A DNA stretch of 64,000 nt from Caecitellus pseudoparvulus (lineage: Eukaryota; Bigyra: Bicosoecida): positions 1 through 64,000 of the forward strand of contig CBFFRQ010000212.1 in the NCBI GenBank assembly GCA_965644315.1, given 5' to 3'. The notes under the pieces are model-generated. The model was given only the letters and a program-made list of their open reading frames with translations. It had not been told where the DNA came from and did no database searches. This document shows, in pieces, positions 1-9,844 of this stretch. A program made the position numbers and the translations under genes. Each line of letters opens with the position of its first letter. The first letter of the stretch is position 1.

Positions 1-320
1 TTGGTGGATCAAGGCGAGATACCAACGGCTTGTGTCAATCCTGTGAGATCAACACATCGACTTAGAATCTTTCTATGTTTGCGCTAGTTGACTGTCGGGA
101 AAAAGAGAATGTACCATGCCTGAGGAACTGTTTTAGCCATTTTGGCGAGATCAACGAGCCGAACCTTGATTTTTTGCCCCAGGCGTTAGTGAGAAAGGGG
201 TCGCACGCTGTCGAGACAGGAAATCAACCCTGAGAGAGTCAGCACTGCAAGAGCGGCGATTAGGACTCTGGAAATCAAGCATTGGTACAATTATTCGGGT
301 GTTGTGGCATTTTCGAGGCA
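1..320. other. Host DNA upstream of a transposase gene
   Basis: GC-rich host sequence. I see no convincing gene, RNA gene or repeat here. It may contain the 5' flank or left end of the Harbinger-like transposon that follows, but I could not match an inverted repeat to the far side of the two transposon genes. Confidence 0.4.
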
Positions 321-2465
321 ATGGAGTCCACCCAATCACGCTTGGTGCAGCCGAGCGTTTCTGTCACCCCGACAACGGCAGCATCCGTTGAGCGACGGGC
401 CTCTGCGCCACATTCTGCATGTTGCGTGATTCAACATGTCGGTCACAAGTTGTTCAAAAGGGTATACCATAAAACACAAAAGCTGCGGGGCACGAAACGT
501 CGCAACATCGACCGCAACGACTCGATGGAGGGGGCCAGGCTGCACCCCAAAATCCGCAAGGGGACACCCACCTACGAATTCCTCACATCGGGCGAGTGCC
601 TCACCTTCATGCGCATGAGAGCAAGAAATTTAGCCAAAGCCCTCTCTGGCTTGATATCGGACAGCTTCTTGAGGTGGAACGCCCTCAGGGACATCCAGAA
701 TGGGCGTGAAGCCGACCTCTTGCTCGGGGTGATGATGGTGTGTGCCGGGCGCAACCGCCAAGAGATCACGTCTAGGCTGAGCATTGCCGCTACTACTCTC
801 CAAGACAGCATTCCTCGGTTGATTCCAGTGCTGAAGACCTTCTTTTACAAAGCGCTGCCCTGGGCAGTGCTTCCAGAGCACCGCAGAGAGGCGCTTTCCT
901 TCCATGGTGGACTGGCTCCAGGGCTGGTAGGGTTCGTAGACGGCCTGACATGGGAGACGAAAGCAACTTCTTCAGACAAAGAGAACCGCATCTGGTACAG
1001 CAACCACCACTCGATGTACGGGTACAACTTTCTGTTGTTCTGCAGTGTTTCGGGGAGGGTTATATGGATCGAACCCATGGGCAAGGGCAACACAGTGTCT
1101 GAGATTGCAGCCGCGCGACGAGCAACCGAGCGCATGCTGCGCTCAGGCGCCATCAAGCAAGGCGAGTACTTTGTCGGTGACGGTGTATTCCAGGGAGTCA
1201 GGCCTGCTGTGCGGCACCTTCCGGGCAACAAGGCGTTGGAGAAGATGGCGGCCCGAGTTCAGTCTCTGTGGGTCTCCTCGCCAGCCCCTGGCTCTCTGCA
1301 TTCTCCACGGGACTTGGCAAGAGCAACGGCTTCCGCCCTGGCACACAAAACTGTGCAGCGTGAGATCTTCGTGTCAGGTCGCCAGGTTGTCGAGAACTGT
1401 GTGAAGGAGTTCAAGACGGTGTGTGGTCTCGTCCGATCGTCCAGTGTCAGACCATTGCAAGCGCAAACCAAGGAAAAAGAGATCAGAGACATGGGGTACA
1501 TTACTGCTGGGATGCTCGCTTTCCAACAAGCAGAGGGGCACCGGGTTCCTCGGTCAGAGCAGTGGCTCCACATCCGCGGTTCGCGTCAGCCAGCACTCGT
1601 CCTGTTTGAGCTGTTTGCATCCTTGGCTGGAGATTGTCCTGCTTCTAATCGCCGTGACAGTGAACTTGACGCAAGCCTTCCGAGCGGCATCGCGAAACGA
1701 AGGAGCGTATCTTTTCTTCATGACGTCTTACGGCTGCTTCGCGGGGCCGAGTTGGGTACGGCCGGGAGGCCTTCACTGGAACGAAGCGATATTGAGGCTG
1801 CTACTCAGCTGCAGCAAGTGCTCGCCTGGTCGGAACAAGGGAACTTGTCTCCTCTTGTAAGTGGCATTTTGTGCGGTGGTCTCACAGAACTTGGCAGGCT
1901 GAAAAAGCAGCGCAGGCAGGTAGCTGTCTCGCCACGCTCTGGTGTCGCATCCCCTGGGGGGGCCTCCTCTCCTGGCATCATGGCATCGCCACACTCTCCA
2001 CCTGGATACTGCCGCCCCGCCAAGACTGACGACGACAAGGTACGCCCACAGGAAGTCATGGATCTTGAAAAGCTGTGGGGTGCTGCAGCAGACAAGGCTG
2101 CTCTTGCCGGCAAGCCAGTTGTAGTCGGCAAGTACAATCATGATCCTGAGCTGTCCTACCCTCGTGGGATCGTCTACGCTCTTATTGAACCCACTCGAGA
2201 CACCGCCACTTTTGAGGAGTCAGAAGAGGCGTATGATGTGTGGTACTATGACAAGTACGGAGATGAACTCCTCGAGACCCTCCCTGATGGGCAGACCGGA
2301 GGGCACTTGCTCACATCCCTCCTTGAAGCAGAGACCCGCGACGTGGCAAAGAAAGACTACACGTGGCTCCCACCAGAGCACTTCAAGGAGGACTTTGACG
2401 GGAGTCAGCTTGTCGCGTACATGATGGATTGTCAGTCCTACAACTACGGCTACGTGAACGAGTGA
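321..2465 (+). CDS. PIF/Harbinger-like DDE transposase
   Basis: A 714-aa protein from the first ATG; the frame is open further upstream but only with a TTG codon. The central region has the layout of a DDE_Tnp_4-type nuclease: a first Asp in FVDGLTWE, a following YGYNFLLFCSVSGRVIW strand, a second Asp in FVGDGVF, and a Glu in VVENCVKEFK. The C-terminal 250 residues are acidic and not recognised. Harbinger transposases cut and paste DNA in the nucleus and usually work with a second, DNA-binding protein. The gene on the opposite strand ends only 5 bp after this one, which suggests a two-gene transposon. The frame has no internal stops, so this copy may be young. The family call rests on spacing and motif context, not an alignment. 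Confidence 0.6.
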   Translation: MESTQSRLVQPSVSVTPTTAASVERRASAPHSACCVIQHVGHKLFKRVYHKTQKLRGTKRRNIDRNDSMEGARLHPKIRKGTPTYEFLTSGECLTFMRMRARNLAKALSGLISDSFLRWNALRDIQNGREADLLLGVMMVCAGRNRQEITSRLSIAATTLQDSIPRLIPVLKTFFYKALPWAVLPEHRREALSFHGGLAPGLVGFVDGLTWETKATSSDKENRIWYSNHHSMYGYNFLLFCSVSGRVIWIEPMGKGNTVSEIAAARRATERMLRSGAIKQGEYFVGDGVFQGVRPAVRHLPGNKALEKMAARVQSLWVSSPAPGSLHSPRDLARATASALAHKTVQREIFVSGRQVVENCVKEFKTVCGLVRSSSVRPLQAQTKEKEIRDMGYITAGMLAFQQAEGHRVPRSEQWLHIRGSRQPALVLFELFASLAGDCPASNRRDSELDASLPSGIAKRRSVSFLHDVLRLLRGAELGTAGRPSLERSDIEAATQLQQVLAWSEQGNLSPLVSGILCGGLTELGRLKKQRRQVAVSPRSGVASPGGASSPGIMASPHSPPGYCRPAKTDDDKVRPQEVMDLEKLWGAAADKAALAGKPVVVGKYNHDPELSYPRGIVYALIEPTRDTATFEESEEAYDVWYYDKYGDELLETLPDGQTGGHLLTSLLEAETRDVAKKDYTWLPPEHFKEDFDGSQLVAYMMDCQSYNYGYVNE

Positions 2466-2470
2466 AACAA

Positions 2471-3892
2471 TCACGGGGAGTCAGAGTGCCCTCGGCGGCG
2501 TCTGTTGTATCTCGCTACGTCTTGGAGAAATGCATCTCCTGTGCTTGGCACGTTGTCAGTGAAGTTTGGGCGAGTTCTCTTGTGACCGCCAATGGTGGGG
2601 CGGTCCGAAGCCTCGGGTGAAGGAGTTGGGGCGGGACCACCTAATCCTTCTTGCCGCATCGCACCAGAAGAGCTCGGTGGGGCACGAGAAGAAGATGGTG
2701 ACCTCGAAGCACTTGCAGTGTCAGCGGGAATGTGCCCAGTTTGTGAAGAAGCTATGACACTGAGGAGCTCCACAGCTCTCCTCTGATCTGCCCGGCCCTG
2801 GTCCACTTTGTCCACGAGCAGCACGAGCATCTCTGCCATTTTCTCGAATGGTGCAAGAAGGGCAATCGCATCACGAGCAAAAGCATTTACTGCCGAAGAA
2901 ATGCCCATCCCCACCAGCGCCGATTGACGCGCAGCTTCTGCTCGGGCAGCACGTTGCGCATCGGGCTCCACGGGCTCTTCCCCAGGCTGTGACTGTCCGG
3001 CCAGATCGTGCGAGTCATGAGGCAGATGAGGATTCTCGAGCAACGCGCTGTGGCTTTGGGTGCTACTCGCAAAAGACGAATCCAAGGAGCTCTCTCCGCT
3101 GCCCTCAACTGGACCCAGCCCTCCGGTGGGCGGCGTGGGTTGGGGGGCGGGTGCTTGCCCCAGAGATATCCCGAGGGAGGGGACAGTAGGAACGTTGCTG
3201 GCACTTCCTTGCGATTCTTGACTTACAGCTGACCCTTGGATTCCGGGTGGCCCCAGTGAACCCTGCTGGGTGTGGAGTGTTTGCATCGGCAAGCCAACAG
3301 CGTGGCTCTGGACCTGCGTGAAGGTTGCCAGGCTCGCACGAGGGGCGTTGTGGAGGTCCAAGAGTCTGCGGACCAACCACATGTCAATGAGAGCATGAAA
3401 GGAAATAGGTACGATGTCCTCGTAAACACGGAACATGGTCTGCACCATGTCCGCGACGGTTGGGTAAACAGTCCGGCTGGTGCTCGGTAGGCCTCGCATG
3501 GCACATGCCTTGTCCCACAGCTCAGTGAACACGTCTTGGAACTCAGCGTGTGCCTTGTTCAGGTTCTTCCTTGTTGCATGGTAAAACATGCAGTGGGTAG
3601 CATGAAACACGGCTGATGCATGTGCCTTGCACTTCGGCCGGGAGCACAGTCCATGACTGTCCAGCTTCTGGAAGGAGAATTCGGGGATGAGAGCGGGGTC
3701 CAATACAAAGACGGGGGCATTTCTGTTCGAAAGGCGCAGGATTGCGTCGCCCAGGATGTGTCCATCCACGGGGATGCCCAATTCAGAGAGCATGGTAGCT
3801 GGACTTTGTAGGTTGTTTGCACCACTCGGGTCAAAGGGGCGCTCCCGAGACAGACAAGAGAAGGAAAGTGAGCCAGGAGTTGTGCCCAACAT
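2471..3892 (-). CDS. Possible accessory protein of the Harbinger-like transposon
   Basis: A 473-aa ORF from ATG (a GTG lies four codons upstream). It is encoded tail-to-tail with the transposase, 5 bp apart. The N-terminal third has a Cys/His cluster (CSRPKCKAHASAVFHATHC) that could bind zinc. The middle is Pro/Ser/Gly-rich and probably disordered, and the C-terminal end is basic (ARYNRRRRGHSDSP). I recognise no Myb/SANT domain, which Harbinger partner proteins usually carry, so the partner role is inferred only from position and intactness. It may instead be an unrelated host or transposon gene. Confidence 0.4.
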   Translation of the reverse strand: MLGTTPGSLSFSCLSRERPFDPSGANNLQSPATMLSELGIPVDGHILGDAILRLSNRNAPVFVLDPALIPEFSFQKLDSHGLCSRPKCKAHASAVFHATHCMFYHATRKNLNKAHAEFQDVFTELWDKACAMRGLPSTSRTVYPTVADMVQTMFRVYEDIVPISFHALIDMWLVRRLLDLHNAPRASLATFTQVQSHAVGLPMQTLHTQQGSLGPPGIQGSAVSQESQGSASNVPTVPSLGISLGQAPAPQPTPPTGGLGPVEGSGESSLDSSFASSTQSHSALLENPHLPHDSHDLAGQSQPGEEPVEPDAQRAARAEAARQSALVGMGISSAVNAFARDAIALLAPFEKMAEMLVLLVDKVDQGRADQRRAVELLSVIASSQTGHIPADTASASRSPSSSRAPPSSSGAMRQEGLGGPAPTPSPEASDRPTIGGHKRTRPNFTDNVPSTGDAFLQDVARYNRRRRGHSDSP

Positions 3893-3904
3893 GCCCCCCG
3901 TCAC

Positions 3905-4656
3905 CGGGGCGTCCTTTGTGTTGTAGAGAATCGCCTATTTGGCAAAGGAGGGGGGGAAGTGTGACGGTATGCGTAGCGATTTCCGCACACCGTTTCAAAC
4001 CCTCACAGCTGCAAGAATGGTGTGCTCCGGTGGACTCAATGCAGTCCCCCTTTGTGACTTCGCACGCCGATCTAGCCTCCCTTGGGCTTGAAGTCCCGCC
4101 TGCTTTCACGGTAGGGGAGACCTTGACCTGTGAGCAACGCTCAAAATCTTGCCGTTATGCTCACCATTCAAACTGTGCTCGAGACTTGCTGAGGAAAGTA
4201 CCAAGACCAAGGCACTGAGTGGCAATTCAGTGCAAAGCGGAGAAACAGATGAGTATCCGTTTTAGGCGAACGAGCGGGCCTACGTTGCGCTGGGGCAGGG
4301 CTGCCGATCGAGACACGAGCACAAACGGCTACAAACACCCGCGTACTGCCGCACCCTCAGTTGCACGAAAAAAAGAACACCCAACAAGGCATACATGAGT
4401 GGATGGGAGGCGCTGGTAAATTCATATTGCACAACACCTCCTCACTGTGGAAATCGACTCCGCTGGTGACAAATCACAGGGGCCCCTGGAGTTCAAACCA
4501 ACCCTGATCCACCAATCCGTGACGCACCTACTTCCGAGGCAGGGCATGTGTCAAGGACATGCCCACCCCAAACCCCAGAAACGCAAAGAAGTGTCGCTTG
4601 GAAAGAGCTGCCTACGACGCAGCCGTAACTCCTGCCCCTTTCGGGGGAAGCAAGCG
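3905..4656. other. Host intergenic DNA
   Basis: GC-rich host sequence with only short, overlapping frames on both strands. I see no credible gene. It may include the far end of the Harbinger-like transposon, but no terminal repeat was found by eye. Confidence 0.4.
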
Positions 4657-5029
4657 TTCTGCTCCTACGACCTGTGGAGGGGCATGGATGGTTTGAGTTC
4701 ATTTCTAACGAAACACACTCACCTGGGGACCACCGAGAACGCCACGGGGGCCATGCGCTCGACACCGGCGTGTCGCATCCGCTGGCGCCCCATGCCCGAC
4801 GGCGTTCGGCGACCGGTGTCCCACCCACGCCTGTAAGAAGGGCAAGGAAAAAACTTTGTGTTGAACCCTTGCTGGAGGATAAAGAACTCAATGCTTCCGA
4901 TGTCGTGAGCGAAGGAGAAGGAGATGGAAGTGCACGCATACCGAGCTTGTGCACAGCTCTCCCCCTCCCTCGCTCCGTTGCAGAACCTGCGTTTCCGCCC
5001 CCCCCGGGGGCCCAGACAACTAAAGTTGT
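4657..5029. repeat. Dispersed host repeat, copy A
   Basis: About 373 bp that recur nearly unchanged at 33307-33690, with a partial, diverged relative at 57631-57770. The best conserved block is the first 190 bp, starting at the CCTACGACCTGTGGAGG sequence; the copies end in a short palindrome around ACTAAAGTTGT. In copy B the minus strand carries a tRNA-like B box; here the equivalent stretch is decayed. The repeat may be a short interspersed element or part of a larger transposon. Confidence 0.7.
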
Positions 5030-5562
5030 CCTGCCTTCCAAGTCTGCGGCAATCGCGATTGAAAGTGCTGTTCATCAACCCTTGCGATATCTTGGCCGGG
5101 ACAAGAAGTTTCGATGTGCAGCTAGCGTGCTCTGGGGCAGGCTGTAATTAGATGTCCGGATCAGCAACGCGTACACTGCAGCTGGCTCAGTGCAACATCA
5201 GTTTACGCTTTATGAGCTGTACTTGCAGCTCCTTGATACATACCAATGTAGCCACACTCGCCACTTCAAATTTGTTGTTGTACGCGCTCTCATGCACCCT
5301 ACTGTGCTTTTGTGTCACACCGTGGCGAGACGTGCCCCGCGTTTCGCCCGAGCTTCGAATGTCCGCGGCTAAAGCCAAGCCTTGTACCGTAAGATGGTCT
5401 AGGCCATAACAGTGGTCTGCACGTCGCTGGAATGTGTATCTTCCACTTTTCGTCGTGCCAGGCAAAGTTGTTGAGCGTGTCTTGCACACAGTAACGTGGA
5501 CTTCTTTCGAAGGACCTTGCATTGGGCACACTCTTCTTCAATCTCTCAGGAATTGAAAGACT
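5030..5562. other. Host flank left of PLV1
   Basis: Host sequence between the dispersed repeat and the PLV1 target duplication. Open frames exist on the minus strand (for example one ending near 5299), but none has a recognisable domain or convincing start. Confidence 0.4.
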
Positions 5563-5567
5563 AAGGA
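5563..5567. repeat. Target site duplication AAGGA, left of PLV1
   Basis: AAGGA lies directly outside the left TIR and again directly outside the right TIR at 27717-27721. The neighbouring bases do not match, so the duplication is exactly 5 bp. This fits integration by an rve-type integrase. Confidence 0.85.
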
Positions 5568-6144
5568 GGGGGACAATACATACATAAATGTATGTATGTG
5601 CGGTGTGTCTCAACTGCTGCCGCAGTTTGCGACTAAAAACAGATATATTTATAAATAGTTTTCTTAGATAAAATCTATAAATACCATTCTTAGATATATT
5701 TATACTATATCTATAACACTTATTAAGCCCTACCCCTACAAAAACAATCCCTTATAAACCCTTGATACCATTTTTATACTACTATTTACTACTATTTTAT
5801 AAGGGTTATCTTAAGGGTTATCACTACAATAAATAGAAATAATATAAAAAATATAATAAATATATATATATATATATTTTTTGAAACTCTTCTTAACACT
5901 TCATCAACAATCAATCAAAATAAAATTGAAGCAATCAAGCATCCACCCAATCTACCTATTCCAGAAACAATCAAAGGAGACGAAAAGCCAAAATAAAAAA
6001 CATCATAAAATATCACTTATTCATATATCACATAACCCTAAATCCAATCTAACCCTTATCCCTTAATCCCTTAACCCTAAATCCTACATAGTGTGTGGAG
6101 TGTGTGCGAATATATAATAAAAAACATTCTCTCACATTTTAAAA
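5568..6144 (+). repeat. PLV1 left terminal inverted repeat
   Basis: 577 bp, matching the reverse complement of 27140-27716 base for base over the stretches I aligned. The outer 70 bp are GC-richer and contain ATACATACATAAATGTATGT, an imperfect palindrome. The inner part has a (TA)n run and a cluster of CCCTAAA/CCCTTAA-type telomere-like units at about 6043-6085. A 61-codon frame inside both TIR copies starts at TTG and is not accepted as a gene. Confidence 0.95.
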
Positions 6145-6178
6145 GGGTTTTAAGATAATTATTTTATTAATATATATA

Positions 6179-6724
6179 ATGTCTATAATGGATCCTCATT
6201 TATTATATAATATTATAAATTGTGAAAATATAGAAGATGATATTTTAATAAGTTGTTGTGGTAGTATAGAATGTATAAGAAATATATTTATTAGAGCTAC
6301 AAGATTTGCGGGGGTTGATAATTCAAAAATAACAATTGAAGATATTAAGAATATTAAAAAATCAGGATTAACCATTGATTTAATAAAAAAATTTGATGAT
6401 GGTAATTTAAATTTTACAGTATTACATAAATTTAAAAATTTTAGTATTGATTGGATTTTTAAATATCCAGATAAGAAATGGAACGCAGAAGAAATAGAAA
6501 AAAAAGAATGGTTTTTTTATAATTTAATAGAAATATTTAATAATTTTGAATGGTCGTCTAATACATTAAAAGAATATATCAAAATACAAAACTATAAAGA
6601 AAAACACAAAAGAAAATATAAAGATGTATTAGATGAATTAATAACGGTTGTTTATCATCCTGATAATGCTGAAAGATTAGGATTATTTGAAACAGTTTCA
6701 AAAATGATTTTTTTTAATTATTAA
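6179..6724 (+). CDS. Giant-virus-type W-repeat protein
   Basis: 181 aa, the first gene inside the left TIR. The middle has one clear copy of a repeat of about 30 residues built around FKYPDKKWNAEEI. The C-terminal 60 residues (ending with YHPDNAERLGLFE) are closely matched by the tail of the frameshifted gene at 24149-24933, so the two are paralogues near opposite ends of the element. Similar KxPDKxWxWxxLS repeats are common in hypothetical proteins of mimivirus-like giant viruses. The function is unknown; repeat proteins of this sort may bind other proteins. No TCTA box precedes it, unlike most PLV1 genes. Confidence 0.75.
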   Translation: MSIMDPHLLYNIINCENIEDDILISCCGSIECIRNIFIRATRFAGVDNSKITIEDIKNIKKSGLTIDLIKKFDDGNLNFTVLHKFKNFSIDWIFKYPDKKWNAEEIEKKEWFFYNLIEIFNNFEWSSNTLKEYIKIQNYKEKHKRKYKDVLDELITVVYHPDNAERLGLFETVSKMIFFNY

Positions 6725-6941
6725 TTGATAATTAATATTTATAAAAAATAATGTATTCAATAAAAAATACAACTATATAATATAATATAATGGAAAATGG
6801 CTCATTGACAACTCAAATCGATTTGAAATAATTTTTAAATTACATCTTGATATATATAATATCCTAGATAAAATTTTTTATAAAACTAATTTATTTAAAT
6901 ATAAAATATAATTTAAAAAATAAATATTCTAAATATATATA
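6725..6941. other. AT-rich intergenic gap in PLV1
   Basis: About 217 bp without a gene. It contains a 14-bp perfect palindrome TCAAATCGATTTGA at 6813-6826, which could be a protein-binding site. Confidence 0.5.
6928..6931 (+). promoter_or_regulatory. TCTA promoter box
   Basis: ATATTCTAAATATATATA lies directly before the ATG at 6942; TCTA starts 14 nt upstream. It matches the box found before most PLV1 genes. Confidence 0.5.
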
Positions 6942-7489
6942 ATGAAGAGTCTAAAGACGTTATTAAGTATACATAAAAGAGAGCTCAACAAATATCACGC
7001 TTTGATAAATAATTATTGTAAAATTGAGGATTATTCATATTTTTTTATTATTCTATTTTTAATGAACCATCAATAAAAATAAGAAAAGAAACAAAGCTTG
7101 AGAATTTAGAAAAAGTTAAATTAGAAGTTGAAGCAGAAACAGAGGATATAAGAAATAAAATAAAAACCTTTGAAAAATTAATAGATTTATTAGAAGTTAT
7201 AAATTTATATATTGATGATTTACCAAAAAGACAATTTATTATTGATACACTAGGGACAAACTGCCCGGAAGCTTTCGTTCATCAACATTATATATTAAAA
7301 TCTCAAATATTACCAAAAATTCCAAAAAATATAAAAACTATATCTTATGAATTAAAAGAACTTTTAAAAGATGAATTTTTTATGAAGATGATAAACAGAA
7401 TAAAGAACAATGGATTTTATACCAGATACGAGACAAAAGAAGATTTAATCCAATATTTAAAAGAGGAATATCCAGACCATAAATTTTAA
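6942..7489 (+). pseudogene. Frameshifted PLV1 gene of unknown function
   Basis: An ATG at 6942 opens a frame of 44 codons that stops at 7074-7076. From about 7028 a second frame stays open, without its own early ATG, to a stop at 7487-7489. Its composition is viral-coding (Lys, Glu, Ile, Asn-rich), with a probable coiled coil near the start (KLENLEKVKLEVEAETED) and an ordered tail. One net single-base change, probably in the T-rich tract around 7048-7060, would join the two into a protein of about 180 aa. The TCTA box before the ATG supports an originally real gene. I do not recognise the family. Confidence 0.65.
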
Positions 7490-7527
7490 ATAATCAATAA
7501 TAATATATTAATATATATATATTATTA

Positions 7528-8592
7528 ATGATATCAGATAAAATATTAAAAGATTTGAAGATTTTGAAAGATTCTAAAAAATCAAAATTAACAACATTAA
7601 CCAAACCCCCAAAGAAGGACAAAGGAGAAGAGATACCAACACATAAAGCATTAATAAAAGATAGTATCCAACAGGCTGATTTATTATTCTTACCAAATGA
7701 TAATAATTATATATATTTATTAGTGGTGGTAGATGTGGCGACAAAAGCTGCCGACGCTGAGCCATTAAAAAATAAGAAGAGTGAAACAGTATTAAAAGCG
7801 TTAAAAAGAATATGGAAACGAAAATATTTAAACCCTCCATCCGTGATATTTAAAACAGATGACGGGACAGAATTTAAAGGACATGTTAAAGAATATTTCA
7901 ATAATCCAAAAAATGCGACCTTAAAAAATTCAAGAGTTTCAAGACATAGACAAACAGCAGTTGTTGAAGCACTAAATAAAACGTTAGGGCGTATAATATC
8001 ACTAAAACATAAACAATATGAATTAATACACGGACAAACCACAAACGAGTGGGCTAATATTATCCCTGATATCATGAAACTATATAATAAATATATTTTA
8101 GAAAAACCAAAAATAGGAATTAAAGAATTTTTTAAAATGCCATATATACCAAAAGATATATTGAAACGTGGAGATTTAGTAAAAGTTATTTTAGATTATC
8201 CACAAAATATAAAGGGTGAAAGATTACACGGAACATTTAGAACAGGCGATATAAGATACGAAGTAAATAAAATAAGAAAAATAGAGGGTGTTTTAATTAC
8301 ACCAGGACAACCGCCAATATATACGATTGAAGGTATAGATAATACAGGATACACAAGAAACCAGCTTTTATTAATAGAAGAACCAGAAGAGGAACCAGAA
8401 GAAGACGAAGATAATAAACGATACGAAGTAGAGAAGATAACAGGAGAGAAAAAGATTAAGAATAAGAAATATTATCGTATAAAATGGAAGGGATACAAAC
8501 AACAAACATACGAACCAGCCCAGACCATAAATTCACAAATACCAGAATTAGTAAAAAATTATAAAAAATATAAAAACTCTAAGAAAAAATAA
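7528..8592 (+). CDS. Chromodomain integrase (rve, DD35E) of PLV1
   Basis: 354 aa. The catalytic triad is D51 (QADLLFL), D111 (KTDDGTEF) and E147 (VVEALNKT), giving DD35E spacing. The C-terminus (about residues 298-350) is a chromodomain: YEVEKI, then YYRIKWKGY, then the helix IPELVKNYKKY. It lacks an obvious N-terminal zinc-binding region. Such integrases insert Polinton-like DNA into nuclear chromatin, and the chromodomain may steer insertion to modified histones. The enzyme explains the 5-bp target duplication flanking this element. It is a relative of the 336-aa integrase of PLV2 (same core and chromodomain order) and more distant from the 598-aa enzyme of PLV3. Confidence 0.93.
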   Translation: MISDKILKDLKILKDSKKSKLTTLTKPPKKDKGEEIPTHKALIKDSIQQADLLFLPNDNNYIYLLVVVDVATKAADAEPLKNKKSETVLKALKRIWKRKYLNPPSVIFKTDDGTEFKGHVKEYFNNPKNATLKNSRVSRHRQTAVVEALNKTLGRIISLKHKQYELIHGQTTNEWANIIPDIMKLYNKYILEKPKIGIKEFFKMPYIPKDILKRGDLVKVILDYPQNIKGERLHGTFRTGDIRYEVNKIRKIEGVLITPGQPPIYTIEGIDNTGYTRNQLLLIEEPEEEPEEDEDNKRYEVEKITGEKKIKNKKYYRIKWKGYKQQTYEPAQTINSQIPELVKNYKKYKNSKKK

Positions 8593-8608
8593 TTCTTTAA
8601 AAATATTT

Positions 8609-8612
8609 TCTA
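8609..8612 (+). promoter_or_regulatory. TCTA promoter box
   Basis: AAAAATATTTTCTAAAGC lies upstream of the ATG at 8624; TCTA begins 15 nt before it. Confidence 0.6.
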
Positions 8613-8623
8613 AAGCATGATAT

Positions 8624-9085
8624 ATGGATTTTATAAAACCAACTCAAAAATATATAAATAGTCTTAATAAATCAAGAGATGAAGGATTTAATAAAGAACG
8701 CCAAGTTTTAAAAAGACTTAATAAAATAACCAAAAATAAATTTTATAAAACAACAGATTTTTTTAATCATTTTGACTTTATAACAAAAGACGGAAAATAT
8801 AATATAGAATTAAAAAGCAGAAACAACACATATAACAAATACCCAACAACCATAATAAATATAGAGAAGATAAGATATATAAAAGCCGCTAAATTAGAAC
8901 ATCCTAAAAAACGTTTTTATTTCTTATTTAATTTCTGCGATGGTTTATACTACATTAAATATAAATCAAAAGTATTTGATAAATTCAATATTAAAAATAT
9001 ATGTAGGCATGATAGAGATATTGTAAAACTTCATTTAGAAATACCCATTTCAAAACTAAAACCAATAGAAAAGATTAAAATATAA
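8624..9085 (+). CDS. Possible PD-(D/E)XK-like nuclease
   Basis: 153 aa, 31 bp after the integrase on the same strand. Residues in the N-terminal half read HFDFITKDGKYNIELKSR, resembling the D...ExK active site of PD-(D/E)XK nucleases, preceded by a basic helix (NKERQVLKRLNKITKNKF). Small nucleases of this fold occur in virophages and PLVs, where they may act in DNA processing or recombination. The match is a short motif only, so it could be a non-catalytic relative or an unrelated DNA-binding protein. A good TCTA box precedes it. Confidence 0.5.
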   Translation: MDFIKPTQKYINSLNKSRDEGFNKERQVLKRLNKITKNKFYKTTDFFNHFDFITKDGKYNIELKSRNNTYNKYPTTIINIEKIRYIKAAKLEHPKKRFYFLFNFCDGLYYIKYKSKVFDKFNIKNICRHDRDIVKLHLEIPISKLKPIEKIKI

Positions 9086-9217
9086 ATATATTTTAATAAT
9101 GTTTATTAAAATATATTTAAAATTAGTTTTATTTTTGTCTCTTATTTTTTGTTTTTTACTTTTTTATTTAACACCTTAAGAGCGTCTTAATAAAAACCCT
9201 ATATTTTTAAGTCGTTT

Positions 9218-9781
9218 TTAGAACTTATTTGATAATTTAAAAGTAGCTTTTATAACGTTGTATAATTCATCATAAGAAGAAAAGATATTTAATAAATCTT
9301 GACCGCAGCTGCTTATTAATTCTAATCTGTTAGATTCAACTTTTTTTAATTCATCAGCGGGGATATTTTGCGTGATTTTTCTAAATAAATCATTAGAAGG
9401 GGTTAAGCATACGATTGCTTTATCTTCAACACCAAGAAATTTAGCCTCATCAATAGAAGAAACAACCAATAATAATGAGTGGTCTTTTAAATCTTTTCTA
9501 AGTTTATTAACATATTCTTTAGCTTTTACTAAATAATTTACGTTAGAATTTACCGAGTTTTCACGTGGCACACTTTCGCCAACATCAACTAAAAGAACTT
9601 TATTATTGCCTTTTAATTTTTCGCACATTCTACTTTTTCCAGTTTTAGAGCTCATCACAACAGCCCCAAATTTTACTGCTTTAAATTTTTTAGCTCTTCC
9701 ATTTTTCCAACAATTATAAGAGCTTTTAACGCCTAACGATACTAAGGCGCCGCCTACCATTAATCCTGTTTCTAAATTCAT
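9218..9781 (-). CDS. Membrane-anchored P-loop protein, conserved in PLV1 and PLV2
   Basis: 187 aa, the same length as its PLV2 relative at 43619-44182 and alignable along the full length. Residues 5-20 are hydrophobic and glycine-rich, a likely membrane or capsid-associated helix. Residues 39-50 (GAVVMSSKTGKS) form a Walker A-like loop at the end of a beta strand, followed by LLVDVGES, which may be a Walker B-like strand. The middle reads LLLVVSSIDEAKFLGVED, and the C-terminus ends KATFKLSNKF. This looks like a small NTPase or kinase-fold protein. It sits beside the structural genes in both viruses, hinting at a role in assembly or packaging. I do not know a named family. Confidence 0.7.
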   Translation of the reverse strand: MNLETGLMVGGALVSLGVKSSYNCWKNGRAKKFKAVKFGAVVMSSKTGKSRMCEKLKGNNKVLLVDVGESVPRENSVNSNVNYLVKAKEYVNKLRKDLKDHSLLLVVSSIDEAKFLGVEDKAIVCLTPSNDLFRKITQNIPADELKKVESNRLELISSCGQDLLNIFSSYDELYNVIKATFKLSNKF

Positions 9782-9795
9782 AATATATATTATAC

Positions 9796-9799
9796 TAGA
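9796..9799 (-). promoter_or_regulatory. TCTA promoter box
   Basis: On the minus strand AAAAAATCTCTAGTATAATA precedes the ATG at 9781; TCTA begins 18 nt upstream. Confidence 0.55.
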
Positions 9800-9844
9800 G
9801 ATTTTTTATTTTTTTATTAATCGTCTTTAATAATTTATTTATCT

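Noticed and set aside
5881-6066. 61-codon frame in the TIR, also at 27218-27403
   Set aside because: It starts at TTG and is rich in residues expected from AT-rich repeat DNA. It is present twice only because the TIR is present twice; no motif or promoter box.
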